This document shows positions 53,971-64,000 of a stretch of DNA of 64,000 bases, piece by piece. How positions within the stretch are numbered: the first letter of the stretch is position 1; each line of letters begins with the position of its first letter. This DNA comes from Brachyhypopomus gauderio. Its lineage: Eukaryota; Chordata; Actinopteri; Gymnotiformes; Hypopomidae. Where the stretch lies: the NCBI RefSeq assembly GCF_052324685.1, contig NC_135213.1, positions 1,405,646 to 1,469,645 on the forward strand, written 5' to 3'. The notes under the pieces were generated by a model. It did no database searches. It was given only the letters and a program-made list of their open reading frames with translations, and had not been told where the DNA came from. The translations under genes were made by a program, and so were the position numbers.

Positions 53971-54041
<71 letters not shown>
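53971..54041. repeat. (CA)n microsatellite opposing the (GT)n at 53790-53875
   Basis: A GT run (53790-53875) and this CA run, about 95 bases apart, are inverted relative to each other and could pair over some 70 bases as a hairpin. Confidence 0.94.
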
Positions 54042-54043
<2 letters not shown>

Positions 54044-54264
54044 GTTCACAGTTATTCAGAAAGGTTATTCAGATGTTATTCAGCAGTTATTAACAGAATT
54101 TATTCAGAAATCAAGGAAGTTGTTGTGTAAGGCAGATTACACACATACTTTCATGTCTGCTGTAGTTGTAGACACGTCCACAATTACAGGACGGATATTG
54201 GAGAATTAATCACATTATATAGTAATGGAAATATGAAAAGAGAGGAACAAAAGGGTTAACAAAC

Positions 54265-54560
54265 ATTGTTAATACACACAGTCTCCATTAACACACTCAT
54301 AGTATTAATACACACAGTCTCCATTAACACACTCATAGTATTAATACACACAGTCTCCACTAACACACTCATAGTATTATACACACAGTCTCCACTAACA
54401 CAGTCACCATTAATACACACAGTCTGCATTAATACACACAGTCTTCATTATTACACACATAGTATTTCACACAGTCTCCAGTAACACACACATAGCATTA
54501 ATACACACAGTCTCCATTAACACAAAATGTGCATGAATACACACAGTTCCCAGTAACAGT
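54265..54560. repeat. Minisatellite with ACACACAGTCTCCATTAACA units
   Basis: Units of about 34 bases (ACACACAGTCTCCATTAACA then CACTCATAGTATTAAT) are repeated three times, then shorter and less regular copies follow to about 54560. Confidence 0.88.
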
Positions 54561-54847
54561 TCCCAGTAACACACAGTTACCAGTAACATGCATGTAATTC
54601 TCAATGCATGTAATTGAGAATTTGGTGGATGTCGTCCACATGGTGCTCAAGCAGATGTTCCCATGGCAATAAGCAGGTTGTGTCTGTGAGGTAAACGAAG
54701 TGATTTCGGTAGAGCATGAGGGATCTGAACTCCATCTAAACCGTGTAAGGAGGAACGGAACTGAGCAATCCTAGCAATCCTCTAAGGCTGGATTCACACT
54801 GCAAGTAAACGAGTCCCAAATTCGATCTTTTTCTCCACATGTGATAT

Positions 54848-55372
54848 CCATCCATCAATCCATCAATTTTCATCCGCTTATCCGGGTTGCGGGGGCAAAA
54901 GAGCAAAGAGGCCCAGGTTTCCCTCTCCCCAGCCACCTCTTCTAGCTCTTCTGGGAGGATATTGAGGCGTTCCCAGGACAGCCGAGAGATATAATCTCTC
55001 CAGTGTGTCCTGGGTCTTCCCCAGGGTCTCCTCCCAGTTGGACATGTCTGGAGCACCTCCCTAGGGAGGCGCCCAGGTGGCATCCGGACCAGATGTCTGA
55101 ACCACCTCAACTGGCTCCTCTCTACGTGGAGAAGCAGCTCTACTCAGAGTCTCTCCCAGATGACCGAACTCCTCACCTTATCTCTAAAGGAGAGGAGGAC
55201 ACCCTGTGGAGAAAACTCATTTCAGCCACTTGTGTTTGTGATCTCGTTCTTTCGGTCAATACCCAGAGCTCATGACCATAGGTGAGAGCTGGAACATAGA
55301 TTGACCAGTAAATCGAGAGCTTTGCCTTTTGGCTCAGCTCTCTCATCACCACAATGGTCCGTATGTGTCAGA
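54848..55372 (-). mobile_element. RTE/Rex3-type LINE 3' end, truncated
   Basis: On the minus strand it encodes LRWFRHLVRMPPGRLPREVL-like wording, GRRPWGRPRTHWRDYISRL and ELEEVAGERETWASL, the C-terminus of the reverse-transcriptase ORF of RTE-clade elements common in fish. It ends with the CATCCATCAATCCATCAATT tail and the TTCATCCGCTTATCCGGGTT 3' UTR signature. The upstream part carries frameshifts. Confidence 0.92.
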
Positions 55373-56110
55373 TTGATCATTTAGATGCATGTGTGAACAG
55401 CAAACAAAACACAATTGAACCTGCCATTTTCCAATTTGCCCCACTTTCATATGTTATTATGATATCTGAAATGTATCCGTTACACAGCAATGCAACTCAG
55501 TCAGAAGAACCGGTTTTGAATTTGAGTTTTACGTCAGGCCAACTCAGCGTGCTAGTGGGTAGGAATGATGGATGACGGCAGTGAGAGAGGTTCAGTGGTA
55601 GGACGAGAAGTTCAGTGGTAGGACAACGAGAAGTTCAGTGGTAGGACAATGAGTGGTGATGATGAAGCTTATACCTGAGGTGCCTAGCTGGGTTACATCT
55701 ATGCCTGTGTCTCTATCTTGTGTGTGTCTGTTAAATGGGCTGTGATGCTCTGTGCTGCTGTGCTAAGCCACCATTTCTGGGAGATAACATTGGTGTTTAA
55801 GGTGATATCCATCCTATGTCTCTCTGCACCTACTCTGCATATCAACAGCCTATGATGCAAAGAAGCACAAATAGACCAATAAATATATAAGTAAATAAAT
55901 AAAAGTCTTGAAGAGAAAGAATTCTTTTAAGGCATCATAATTTGTTTGCTGCTGCTGGCAGGATGGGCAGACACGTCTCTATATTACTTTGAAGTTGTCT
56001 TTAAAATATTTTATTCTCTATTATGCCTGTCTGGCGTTTTACAGTTACTGTGTTCTTCTAACTACATTAATACTTAGAAAATCCCCCACATATAGTAACA
56101 CCGGAAAAAA
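55372..56110. other. Intergenic sequence 3' of ier3
   Basis: A short GAGAAGTTCAGTGGTAGGAC repeat (three units near 55585-55650) is the only structure seen. The remainder is AT-rich without recognisable coding potential. Confidence 0.5.
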
Positions 56111-56119
56111 GCAGAAAGA

Positions 56120-56225
56120 GGTTAGATATATTTCAAATATTTATTTTCTTAAGAACTTTCAAATAAATAAAACAATATTAATTAAATAAATAATGTTAAA
56201 TACACATGTACAGCATTATATAACA
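56120..56225 (-). terminator. ier3 AU-rich 3' UTR end and polyadenylation signal
   Basis: On the minus strand, several ATTTA motifs (TTATTTATTTAATTAA and TTTTATTTATTTG, about 56155-56200) precede AATAAA at 56145-56140. ATTTA clusters destabilise immediate-early mRNAs, so this is the likely transcript end, giving an mRNA of about 1.1 kb. Another AATAAA lies closer to the stop, near 56558. Confidence 0.6.
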
Positions 56226-56612
56226 TTTCTTCATCAATTTCAACTAGTGTAAAAGTTCAAAGTTCAAGTATTGCTAGGAGTGATAGAGTTCTGTTCCTCA
56301 AACCGCCGAAGTGACGTCACACCGTCAGTTGCGTCAAAGTCGTGGAGATACTTGTGGAATGCCATATACTTGCCAGTGATGATTTTTTAAAAAGTCAAAA
56401 TACTTCAAGTAAACAACATTAGCCATTCAAGTTTCATTCCAGCGTGTCAAGTTTAGTCCTTCAAATGTCCCGTCAGTTTCAGTTCCACCTTCCACACCAG
56501 ATGCGCTCTTCTCGGGATCCCCGCAGCCTCTTTGTCATTGTCTCTCTCACTCTCAGTCTTTATTTTTCTTTCTCTTTCATTTTTTCGGGGATTCTCCATC
56601 TGCACCTGCTCG

Positions 56613-57194
56613 TCACTGTTCGCTGCCCAGTGTGTGGTACACCGGATAGAGGAGCGCGACCACGTAGCCGTTTCTCCGGCTCTGCTGCCGCGCGGCTCTG
56701 ACGTCTTCCTCCCAGCTCGCGCTCGGGCACGTGGCGTTCAGCCACGGGCTCCACGAGGTCAGAGCGGCGTCCTCGCGACAGCCGGTCATCTGCCTCACGC
56801 GCTCTTCCGCCGACTGGAACGGGAGGACGTTGTAGAGCGTGAAGGACGCGTCCTCGCGGGGCAGATCCGCGTGGACGTCTGCGGCGCGCTGCGCGTCCAC
56901 AGCTCCCTCTTCCGTGTAGATCTGCACGAGGACCACCAGGCACAGCGCGAGCAGCCACCGCTTGGCAGGGCTCTTCTCGGCCGGCGGGAGGTACTTGCGG
57001 ACATTGGACGGGTACATGACCCGGGTGATCTTTTTTCGCGGTCGGACGGGTGCTGCACGCTGCGCTTGAGCTGGCAACTGGTCGAACGTGAAAACCTCCG
57101 GCTCCGTGTTTTTCCGCGGCATCGGTTTGTACTCAAACGCACCGAAGTTCTTTGTCGGTACCGACAGACTCAGAGTGTTGGACCGGGTGTACAT
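56613..57194 (-). CDS. ier3: Immediate early response 3 (IEX-1)
   Basis: IER3 is a short-lived stress- and growth-factor-induced protein that modulates ERK/AKT signalling and apoptosis; in mammals it is a small membrane-associated protein. The 193-residue frame starts at the first ATG (57194, MYTRSNTL). Conserved blocks in order: PEVFTFDQLP (32-41), a basic stretch RPRKKITRVMYPSNVRKYLP (51-70), PAKR (76-79), and a hydrophobic segment LLALCLVVLVQIY followed by TEEG (81-97). These align with human IER3 (156 residues), while the fish-length tail (about 98-193) ends YVVALLYPVYHTLGSEQ and is not matched by the mammalian protein as I recall it. A TATA box and AU-rich 3' end suit an immediate-early gene. 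The adjacent ddr1 reproduces the human IER3-DDR1 neighbourhood. Confidence 0.9.
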   Translation of the reverse strand: MYTRSNTLSLSVPTKNFGAFEYKPMPRKNTEPEVFTFDQLPAQAQRAAPVRPRKKITRVMYPSNVRKYLPPAEKSPAKRWLLALCLVVLVQIYTEEGAVDAQRAADVHADLPREDASFTLYNVLPFQSAEERVRQMTGCREDAALTSWSPWLNATCPSASWEEDVRAARQQSRRNGYVVALLYPVYHTLGSEQ

Positions 57195-57254
57195 GTTCGT
57201 CTTGTTCTCGTGTTCTCTCCCGTGTTCTTTCACTGTTAAGCTCTCGCTAGTTCA

Positions 57255-57345
57255 GTGACTGGCTCTAACTTGAGTGGCCTTTTATACCTTACCCTTAGAG
57301 ACACCCACGCCACAAACCACTCCCCTGAATGATACAACACTCGCA
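57255..57345 (-). promoter_or_regulatory. ier3 core promoter with TATA box
   Basis: On the minus strand GGTATAAAAGGCC (57281-57293) is a consensus TATA box about 90 bases upstream of the start codon; transcription should begin near 57255-57262. Just upstream is GGGAGTGGTTTGTGGCGTGG, followed by GTGTCTC, a GC/CACCC-type segment able to bind Sp/KLF factors. I could not identify a serum response element with confidence. Confidence 0.75.
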
Positions 57346-60300
57346 TTGCTTAAGACGGTGAACCCCGTGGAAATCGTTTTGAGGTGGTTTTTACTCGGAA
57401 GTTTTCACGATAAGCAAAAAAAAAAATCCTTGCTGACATTGCACATGATTGTAATGTGATAGGGCTATTGTATTTTAAGTATAACAATTCATAACTAAGG
57501 TTATTATTGTACTTAAAATATGCACATACATTTTTGTATGTGTATATGATTTTCGATACTTGATACAAAGTGTTACACAGAGGTTTCCTGGGTACCAATT
57601 TTCTATAATGTACATGATGATAAACGAATACGCTTGGGGAACAACAATATGAAGAATAATATATACAAGAAATTCAAAACACTGATAGACACAGCATGCA
57701 AAAGTGCACAAGAAACGGGTATTTTTGTAAATCTTTGTTGACAAGTGCAGTAAAAAGTGACAAATGAAATGAATTTAAAAGGTTGGATCCAGTCATACAG
57801 CTACTTATGTACACCAGATCTACCAAAGCACAACAACAAACTTCTGTTATATGTTTATATTTCAAACACAGCGACACTGTTAGAGAAGAGCGTATGTCTG
57901 TTTCTCTATCTCCATATGCCTATATGTCTCTAAATGTCTGTCTCTATGTCTGTCTCTCTGCCTCCACTTGTCTGTCTCTCTGTTTCTGTCTATCAGCAAG
58001 TCTGTGAATGTCTTCCTCTACATCAGATTGTTAGATCCTGGGTTCCCAGGGCATGCTGGGACATGTCTGTGGAGGCGTGGGCTCAGTCACGTCCACCTCT
58101 CTTTCTCCAGTGTGCTCCAGGGTGGTGTGATCACAGCGAGGGTTCAGGGCTCCAACGCGATCACGAGTGTGTGTGAACTGTGAGAACCGGGCCTGGCAAG
58201 GCCAGGGAACCATCCAGGACCAGATGCACCCATATGGGGGAGATGAGGAGGAGAGACCCGCAAGTTCATCATGAGCGGTTCTGATGCTCCACGTGCCACA
58301 GTGTGCTACGTAAAGGCACAGTGAGACCGCCCCAGCCCAGCCATGTCATTCTTGCAGACGCACACATGGGTGGCCCAGCCACCAGTTCAGTGCGTGTGCG
58401 TAGCGGTGTCCAATCAGCAGTGAGGTGTTTGCGTTCCTGACCCCTTTGATCTGAGGATGATGACTCTGGTGCATGGAATGCCACCACGGCTATTCCAGCT
58501 CCGCCCTCAGCAGACACATGTGAGGGCAACCTCAGGAATTGCCTGAATGGATGTGTTGTGTGTCACCTTGCTAAGATTCACACACATGCACACACAGAGA
58601 TTCTGATGCTGGGTGTCTGGGTGTGGGCGGTGATGTCTGGGTGGTGGATGGCTCAGTCTAATGGCAAAAGCATCTGAATTAGCACTACCTCTTAGCGCTG
58701 GCTGTTAAGATAAGATAAGAAAAGATAGCACTTTATGGATCCCAAAGGAAATAGCAGTTAACGCTACTTGTTAGCACTACCTGTTAGCACTGGCTGTTAG
58801 CTCTACCTATTAGCGCTGGCTGTTAGCACTACCTGTCAGTGCCAGCTGTTAGTTGTACCTGTTAGCAGGGCATCCTGATACTGGCTGACAAAACCTGGTA
58901 GGAATGTGCGCAATGTACTATGGAAAGAATGTACATGGCAGTCCATGACTACAGCGTTCCAGAGCCACATGCTCAGGGCCATGTGTGGGACTGTTCGTTC
59001 TCACGGTGACAGGCAGGAGAGCTTCACGGAACCAACACGGTCCTGCACCTCAGCTCACCTCAGTACGGAGGACCTGCAACCCACAAGCTCTCTCCCAGCT
59101 CCAGAGCCTGCTTCCGGAACCCCGGCTCCCAGTTGGGAATTCTAGAGTTCCAGATAAAGGTGTTTCTGTTACAGTAAAGCTGAGTTTTGTGGGTCCAGTG
59201 AGGAGTCCAGAACCACGCTGCAGTGTCTTCTGGGTTCAGGCACGTTAGCAGCGGTTGTGGTAGACGTGTTTGGGGAGGCAGAGCGACAGGCACTGGCAGC
59301 GGTATCGCTAATGGGAAGTGGGTCATGGTTTCCATTGAAGCGTCTTTCATCTCTGACGTGTGCATCCATCTGAGAGACGACGTGCAGTTTATCACACACC
59401 AAATGAGCAGCATCATTCAGCAGGCAGGACTCCTAAAACCTTATTACTCACTGCTCCTGTCCCGCTTGAAAAGCAAAACTATAAACCTGCCTTTTATTGC
59501 TGATAAATTAATTTATTGCTTCTCTTATAAAACAAAACGTCACTCGAGCAAAACGTCAATCAGCAACTGAAACTAAAACCAACGATGTCACTAACTAGTT
59601 AGCATTGCAATGGATCATTCATATGTTGACCTTTCCCATAATGAACAAGCCCCTACAATATTCTGAAAAAGCTGAATCTTGAAATAATCTTAAACATTTT
59701 TTAGATGGTTCTACAGTGAACAGAGGTAACACATGCATATATTTCTGTCCAAGTAGATCACAGGTAAGAGAAGAAAGAGATACAGAAATAGTTACAGAAA
59801 TAGATACAGAAATAGTTGCTCAACCTTAAAATAACTCTGTGAGGTATTAGCATTGTCTGGCTTTAAGAGCATACATGAAAGTGGATTAAGGATCTGGAGC
59901 ATTTTTTGAGGGTGATTACAAAGTCTGACCTTTGGAGAACAGGTAACCATCGTCAGTGAGGGCGTGGCCAGTGCCAGTGAAAGACATTTCCAGCGTCACT
60001 GGTAGCAGAACACCAACAGGCTTTGTTAACAGGGCTTAGCTTCCAAAAGTCTTTAGTTACGAGTCTCAGGTTTCCTTTGATCATGTTACTCACCTGTGTT
60101 TAATACTTTTAATAAATGCACTTTTCCCACACTCACTCACATGCAAACACACCCACATGCACGCTCACATAAACACAGGGACGGACGCACACTCGCATAA
60201 ACACAGCTGCATACACACATATGCAATCACACTCACATGCACACTTTGTGAAACACAAAAACCAGTGCACCTCTCTTGGCTAAAAATAGCAGGACATTTA

Positions 60301-61360
60301 CAGAATGTGAACAATTCCTTCCCTCGTTCATGTTTAGGTCACGGTCACAGTGCTCCCTTGTGTTCCACAGCACCATTCCACATTCACGTGTCCTAGTTCT
60401 GAACTGTCTAAACAATAAATTGCACAAGTTGCAATAATGAAATATTCTTAAAATAAACCCAAAGGTATTTTACCAGACAAATCCTTGCAGTAGTTTACAT
60501 TAGTATGTTTAATACATTATGGTGGCACATGTGGTTCACTGACCTCTGTTGATCACATTACATTGTCCTATTGATTATTCAATATTTTCAAATCATAATG
60601 TTTAGTTGGGTAATAGCTCCCATATTGATCAATTAGTTAGGTACTAACTTTGTTCACAGTTGGCCATAGATTTTTTTAGACCCTAACTGTCAAAAACAGA
60701 ATAGTGTCTACTAAATGTTGGCTCCAGTGAACATAGATGCTACTACTGTTAACAGGTTACCACCAAACTACACACCACGACAATATTACTGTCTAAACAC
60801 TCTCACTGGTGACATTACTGAATCAGATAACATCTGAACACTCTTGTAATGTTTCTGAACACTCTCGCACATTACATACCAATTAACATTATCCGACTAA
60901 CTAATCTCAATATTTTTTTTTATAGCAAAGTTAAGACTGGATAAAGTAAGGACTCTGTAAAGACTGGGATCTATATCTCTATATCTAGAACTCTACATCT
61001 AGATGTCTAGATCGCTCTGCCAAATGCTGCATGTCTAAATGCACAACTGAATTTCTGGCTTTTAAATGAAGGGAAGACATTCACATGTGTAGAGGCTCAA
61101 TTTTATTAGGTGTACTTTGTGATAATAGCAAATTTATTGTTTAAAATATATATCCATTTCAGCTGAATGCATAAAAGCAGTTGTGGGTTATAGTGGGGAA
61201 TAATGGATTATAGAGGATAATAAGGAGTTATAGAGGGTTATAGTGGTGTATAGACGGGTATAAGGGATTATAGAGGATAATAAGGGGTTATAGAGGGTTA
61301 TAGTGGGGTATAGGATGTTAAACAGCTATTATTAAGGCAGCAGTAACAGGATCTCGGATA
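57345..61360. other. Intergenic interval between ier3 and the LINE
   Basis: No gene recognised. It holds a TGTCTGTCTCTCTG-type simple region (about 57900-58000), a GTTAGCACTACCTGTTAGCA repeat (about 58690-58870) and a GGATTATAGAGGATAATAAG repeat (about 61195-61315). The remainder is AT-rich and without structure that I could interpret. Confidence 0.5.
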
Positions 61361-61362
61361 AG

Positions 61363-61575
61363 TTACTTCCTGAATTCATTGACCTGTGAAATATTTTCCT
61401 GTTGCCCCCATGTCAAGTGTGTTTCTCTAGAAGACATGGCATGGCCTTTGTAGTCGATACCTCGTAGGTCAGGAGAATAAGGCTCACTGAAGCCCTCCAC
61501 CCGCTGCCCTGCGTAGGTGGAGGGGTGAGTGATGTCATTTCTCAGGGATGGTCTGGGTGTGTGTGATAAGAGTTG
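61363..61575 (-). CDS. Possible 3' coding exon of an unidentified gene (weak)
   Basis: On the minus strand about 70 codons are open up to a TAA at 61363-61365, without a start codon. The reading includes THPSTYAGQRVEGFSEPYSP, then DLRGIDYKGHAMSSRE, with balanced composition unlike the repeat-derived frames. Possible acceptors (ACACACCCAG, CCACCTACGCAG) lie within it. I recognise no family. It could equally be chance, since 70 open codons are not rare. Confidence 0.2.
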   Translation of the reverse strand, partial: QLLSHTPRPSLRNDITHPSTYAGQRVEGFSEPYSPDLRGIDYKGHAMSSRETHLTWGQQENISQVNEFRK

Positions 61576-61705
61576 CTATGCCATATGACAAACAAATATG
61601 TACAGTGATAGGTAAGTGTGACAGAGGTGATGATGGTGTTGGTGATGAAGAAGTTGCTCTCATTTCCACAGCAAACAAAAGGTGAGAGAGAGAACACTCC
61701 CATAC

Positions 61706-61706
61706 A

Positions 61707-61741
<35 letters not shown>
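61706..61741. repeat. (CA)n microsatellite, about 17 units
   Basis: A perfect CA run just upstream of the LINE 5' region. Confidence 0.93.
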
Positions 61742-61744
<3 letters not shown>

Positions 61745-62104
61745 CTTTGAAAGTGTAATGCTAGGAGGACTAGGGGCAGGTGTTTTGTTTGTCTGCTGTG
61801 ACGCAATGCAGATGATATAGGTGTTCTCCATGCTGCAGTGGCAGTGCAGTTTTCCGGCTTCCTGCTTCCTGTTTCACGACGCACGGCAGCACGCTCGCAC
61901 GCAAACGCCGATTCACTATCAAATTAGCATAGCTTAGCTATAGCCTAATACACTTACATTAAACACTACGATTCTAAATCAGTGTAATACATTTACCGAC
62001 ATCTAATTATTTTATCTAATTTCCGTTCCCTCCTTCTGTTCTCTCCCTCTGTTCTCTCCCTCTGTTTCTCTCTTTCTCCCTCTGTTTGGTCCCCCCTGTT
62101 TTTC

Positions 62105-62965
62105 ATGGCTACCGCGGAGGAACGGGCTCTCGTCAAGCTCGGCTCGGAGCTGGAGAAGTTGGGTCGACAGATCGAACGTCTTCTGGAGAAGCAAGCGGAG
62201 CTCACCCAGGAGAAGACCAGGCTCGAGGCCGCCCGCGACGCTGCCTACTCGGCCGTCTCCACTCCCTCGTCACGGCGGCTCAGCGCGACCGCCATCTTGA
62301 CCCGTGCTCCAGGCTGGGAGCGCCAGCGAGGACGCGGAAGGCAGCCGGCGTCGTCACCCCTACCTCAGCCGGACTTCTCCTCTGCGAACCCGTTCGAGGT
62401 GCTCAGCTCCGGGTCCTCCACCTCGCCCTCACCAGCGCCGGCACCAAAGAAGAATAAAGGCGGTATCCTCGTTATCGGCGACTCGATTACACGACACTTG
62501 AAGGTCGATCTGCCAGGGTCAAAGAGAAACCCCACTGTGTCCTGTTTTCCAGGCGCTCGTGTCCTGGACGTGGCCAGGCGGCTTCCCTCGGCGCTGAAGC
62601 AGCGAGATGACTTCGGCACCGTCGTCCTTCACGTGGGGGCTGTCGACACCTTCGCCCGGCGCAGCGAGATCCTGAAGGACCACTACCGCTCGCTTCTGGA
62701 CACCGCACGGAAGAAGACGTCGGCCAGGCTTGTTGTCTCCGGTCCGCTTCCAACATTCCGGCGAGGGTGCGAGTTGTTTAGCCGTCTTTTCTGTCTCCAC
62801 AGCTGGCTCCGGGACACCTGTGGCAGCGTCGGCGTGGACTACGTCGACAACTGGGAGAGTTTCCGTGAGCGTCCGTCACTCTACCGCCGAGATGGACTTC
62901 ACCCCAGTCGCCTAGGCTCGGCAGTCCTCTCCCGGAACATCGAGGACGTGCTACGCCGAGCCTGA
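62105..62965 (+). CDS. LINE ORF1 protein with coiled coil and SGNH-hydrolase (esterase-like) domain
   Basis: A 286-residue frame from a true ATG. Residues about 5-48 are charged and heptad-like (LGSELEKLGRQIERLLEKQA), a probable coiled coil for multimerisation. A Ser/Pro/Arg-rich linker follows. From residue 119 the SGNH fold is visible: block I ILVIGDSIT (Ser127 nucleophile), block III as HVGAVDT (176-182, where GxND is usual, so Asn is replaced by Val), and block V DGLHPS (Asp263, His266). Such ORF1 esterase domains are known from CR1-group LINEs; they are thought to bind lipids or membranes and assist the RNP. The stop is TGA at 62963-62965. Confidence 0.9.
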   Translation: MATAEERALVKLGSELEKLGRQIERLLEKQAELTQEKTRLEAARDAAYSAVSTPSSRRLSATAILTRAPGWERQRGRGRQPASSPLPQPDFSSANPFEVLSSGSSTSPSPAPAPKKNKGGILVIGDSITRHLKVDLPGSKRNPTVSCFPGARVLDVARRLPSALKQRDDFGTVVLHVGAVDTFARRSEILKDHYRSLLDTARKKTSARLVVSGPLPTFRRGCELFSRLFCLHSWLRDTCGSVGVDYVDNWESFRERPSLYRRDGLHPSRLGSAVLSRNIEDVLRRA

Positions 62966-64000
62966 CCAGCCACAACAAACCACGCAAATCAGCTAAGTAG
63001 AACTTACTTCCCTAACTACCAAACCATTGAGACTGTGTCTGTTAGCCGCGGCAGGTATAAGAATAACAGGGCGATATGTTTTAAAAATCTAATTAAAATT
63101 AAATTAAATAATCAACGCGAAGTAAGCAGCAATATTAAGCTAAGGCTAGGACTTTTAAACATTAGATCGCTTGCATCAAAAGCTGTGATAGTAAACGAAA
63201 TAATCACAGATAACAGACTAAATGCACTCTGTTTAACAGAGACATGGGCTAGAGTGGACGAATATGTAAGTTTTAATGAAGCAGCTCCTCCTGGATACAG
63301 TTATGTTCATCAGCCCCGTATCACAGGGCGTGGAGGTGGAGTAGCCACAATATATGACATAGATATAGGTTTTACTGTAAAACCAACCACCTCTATTAAC
63401 TCATTCGAGGCTCTGATAGGTGAAATAGGCAATAATCTTATAGGCAATAAAACAAAGCTTAAACTAGTGACCATCTATCGACCGCCGGGTCCTTACTCAG
63501 AATTTCTTAAGGAATTTGCTGAGTTTCTTTCGGAAATAGTCTTAACCATCGAGAGATTTGTAATTGTGGGTGATTTCAACATTCATTATGAAAATGAATC
63601 AGACCCACTGAAAATCGCGTTCGACTCCATACTAGATTCAGTAGGTATAGCCCAAAATGTGACAGGGCCTACCCACCGCTGTAAACACACCTTAGACTTA
63701 ATACTTACTTACGGATTAAACATAGAACATTTGGCAGTCATCCCCCAAAATGACGCCATTTCAGATCATTCCCTACTAATATATGAAATGGCTTTATACG
63801 ATGTACATCAGATGCGCCATACAAAAACCACGCGCACTATCACATCCGACACTGCAGCAACATTTATAAACTTACTACCAGAGCTACCGAACACTATGCC
63901 ACTGCAGCCCAATGAATTAGAACAGGCAACACAACAGTTTTATTACACACTCAGCAATACCTTAGACAGTGTAGCTCCAGTTAAAACAAAATTAATTAGG
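62966..64000 (+). CDS. LINE ORF2: APE-type endonuclease region (partial, no AUG start)
   Basis: This frame follows the ORF1 stop without any shift and stays open to the window edge (345 codons). The endonuclease motifs are in order: LGLLNIRSLASK, LCLTETW, GRGGGVAT, KLVTIYRPPG, IVGDFNIH, HTLDLILT and ISDHSLL; the catalytic Glu (TET), Asp/Asn (GDFN) and His (SDH) are all present. The reverse transcriptase should lie beyond 64000. No in-frame ATG occurs before the end of the endonuclease core; the only nearby ATG (63078) is in another frame and stops at once. Confidence 0.88.

Larger units (their letters stand above)
62000..64000 (+). mobile_element. CR1/L2-type LINE, 5' part, continues past the window
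   Basis: A pyrimidine-rich leader (about 62020-62100, CTCCCTCTGTTCTCTCCCTC) is followed by ORF1 and then the ORF2 endonuclease. Both frames are intact as far as the edge, and GC content changes sharply between ORF1 (GC-rich) and ORF2 (AT-rich). An ORF1 with an SGNH/esterase domain followed by an APE-type endonuclease is the layout of the CR1/L2 group. The exact 5' end and any target duplication could not be fixed. Confidence 0.88.

Noticed and set aside
57195-57233. Upstream extension of ier3 beginning at a GTG (KEHGREHENKTN)
   Set aside because: The first true ATG is at 57194, and the extension would begin with a non-AUG codon inside the short 5' UTR.
61620-61690. Short minus-strand wording (NESNFFITNTIIT) resembling a P2X receptor exon
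   Set aside because: Only about 15 residues match, with no good donor or acceptor and no neighbouring P2X exons; probably chance.

Overview
This is vertebrate nuclear DNA, almost certainly from a teleost fish. Its genes have introns and GT-AG junctions. It carries Tc1-like and hAT transposons, RTE/Rex-type and L2/CR1-type LINE pieces, and an extreme density of (CA)n/(GT)n microsatellites and minisatellites. No species can be named from the sequence.

Layout of single-copy genes, all on the minus strand: (1) the first coding exon of an SH2B3 (LNK)-like adaptor, 1705-2673, with the rest of the gene beyond the left edge; (2) pheta1 (sesquipedalian-1), one coding exon at 14661-15521; (3) a complete ddr1-type collagen-receptor tyrosine kinase in 16 coding exons, 19845-34863 (881 codons by my junctions, and every exon phase joins); (4) ier3, an immediate-early gene, 56613-57194, with a TATA box and an AU-rich 3' end. 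SH2B3 and PHETA1 are neighbours in human (12q24), as are IER3 and DDR1 (6p21), so the window joins two conserved neighbourhoods. From about 62.0 kb to the right edge lies a CR1/L2-type LINE on the plus strand, with an SGNH-hydrolase ORF1 and the endonuclease part of ORF2.

The space between is repeat-dominated: 2.7-14.6 kb (G-rich minisatellite with a 1.2-kb hAT insertion, CA tracts, a CpG-rich block that may hold the sh2b3 promoter), 35-56 kb (tandem repeats, a Tc1 relic split by a hAT element, LINE 3' ends) and 57.3-62 kb (little recognisable). The last ddr1 intron (19983-25880) holds a four-level nest: a 35-bp minisatellite, a probable solo LTR inside it, a Tc1 element inside that, and a hAT MITE plus an LTR retrotransposon inside the Tc1. 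All boundaries can be read from target-site duplications.

The most unusual signal is in ddr1. Three separate minisatellites have grown across exon-intron junctions, so that authentic splice sites are copied in tandem: the exon 1 donor (9 copies, 41-bp unit), the exon 12 acceptor (5 copies, 34-bp unit) and the exon 13 donor (3 copies). Several other ddr1 donors run straight into CA or GT repeats. A second unusual feature is that the LINE's ORF1 and ORF2 share one frame, separated only by a UGA codon, with no in-frame AUG before the endonuclease core.
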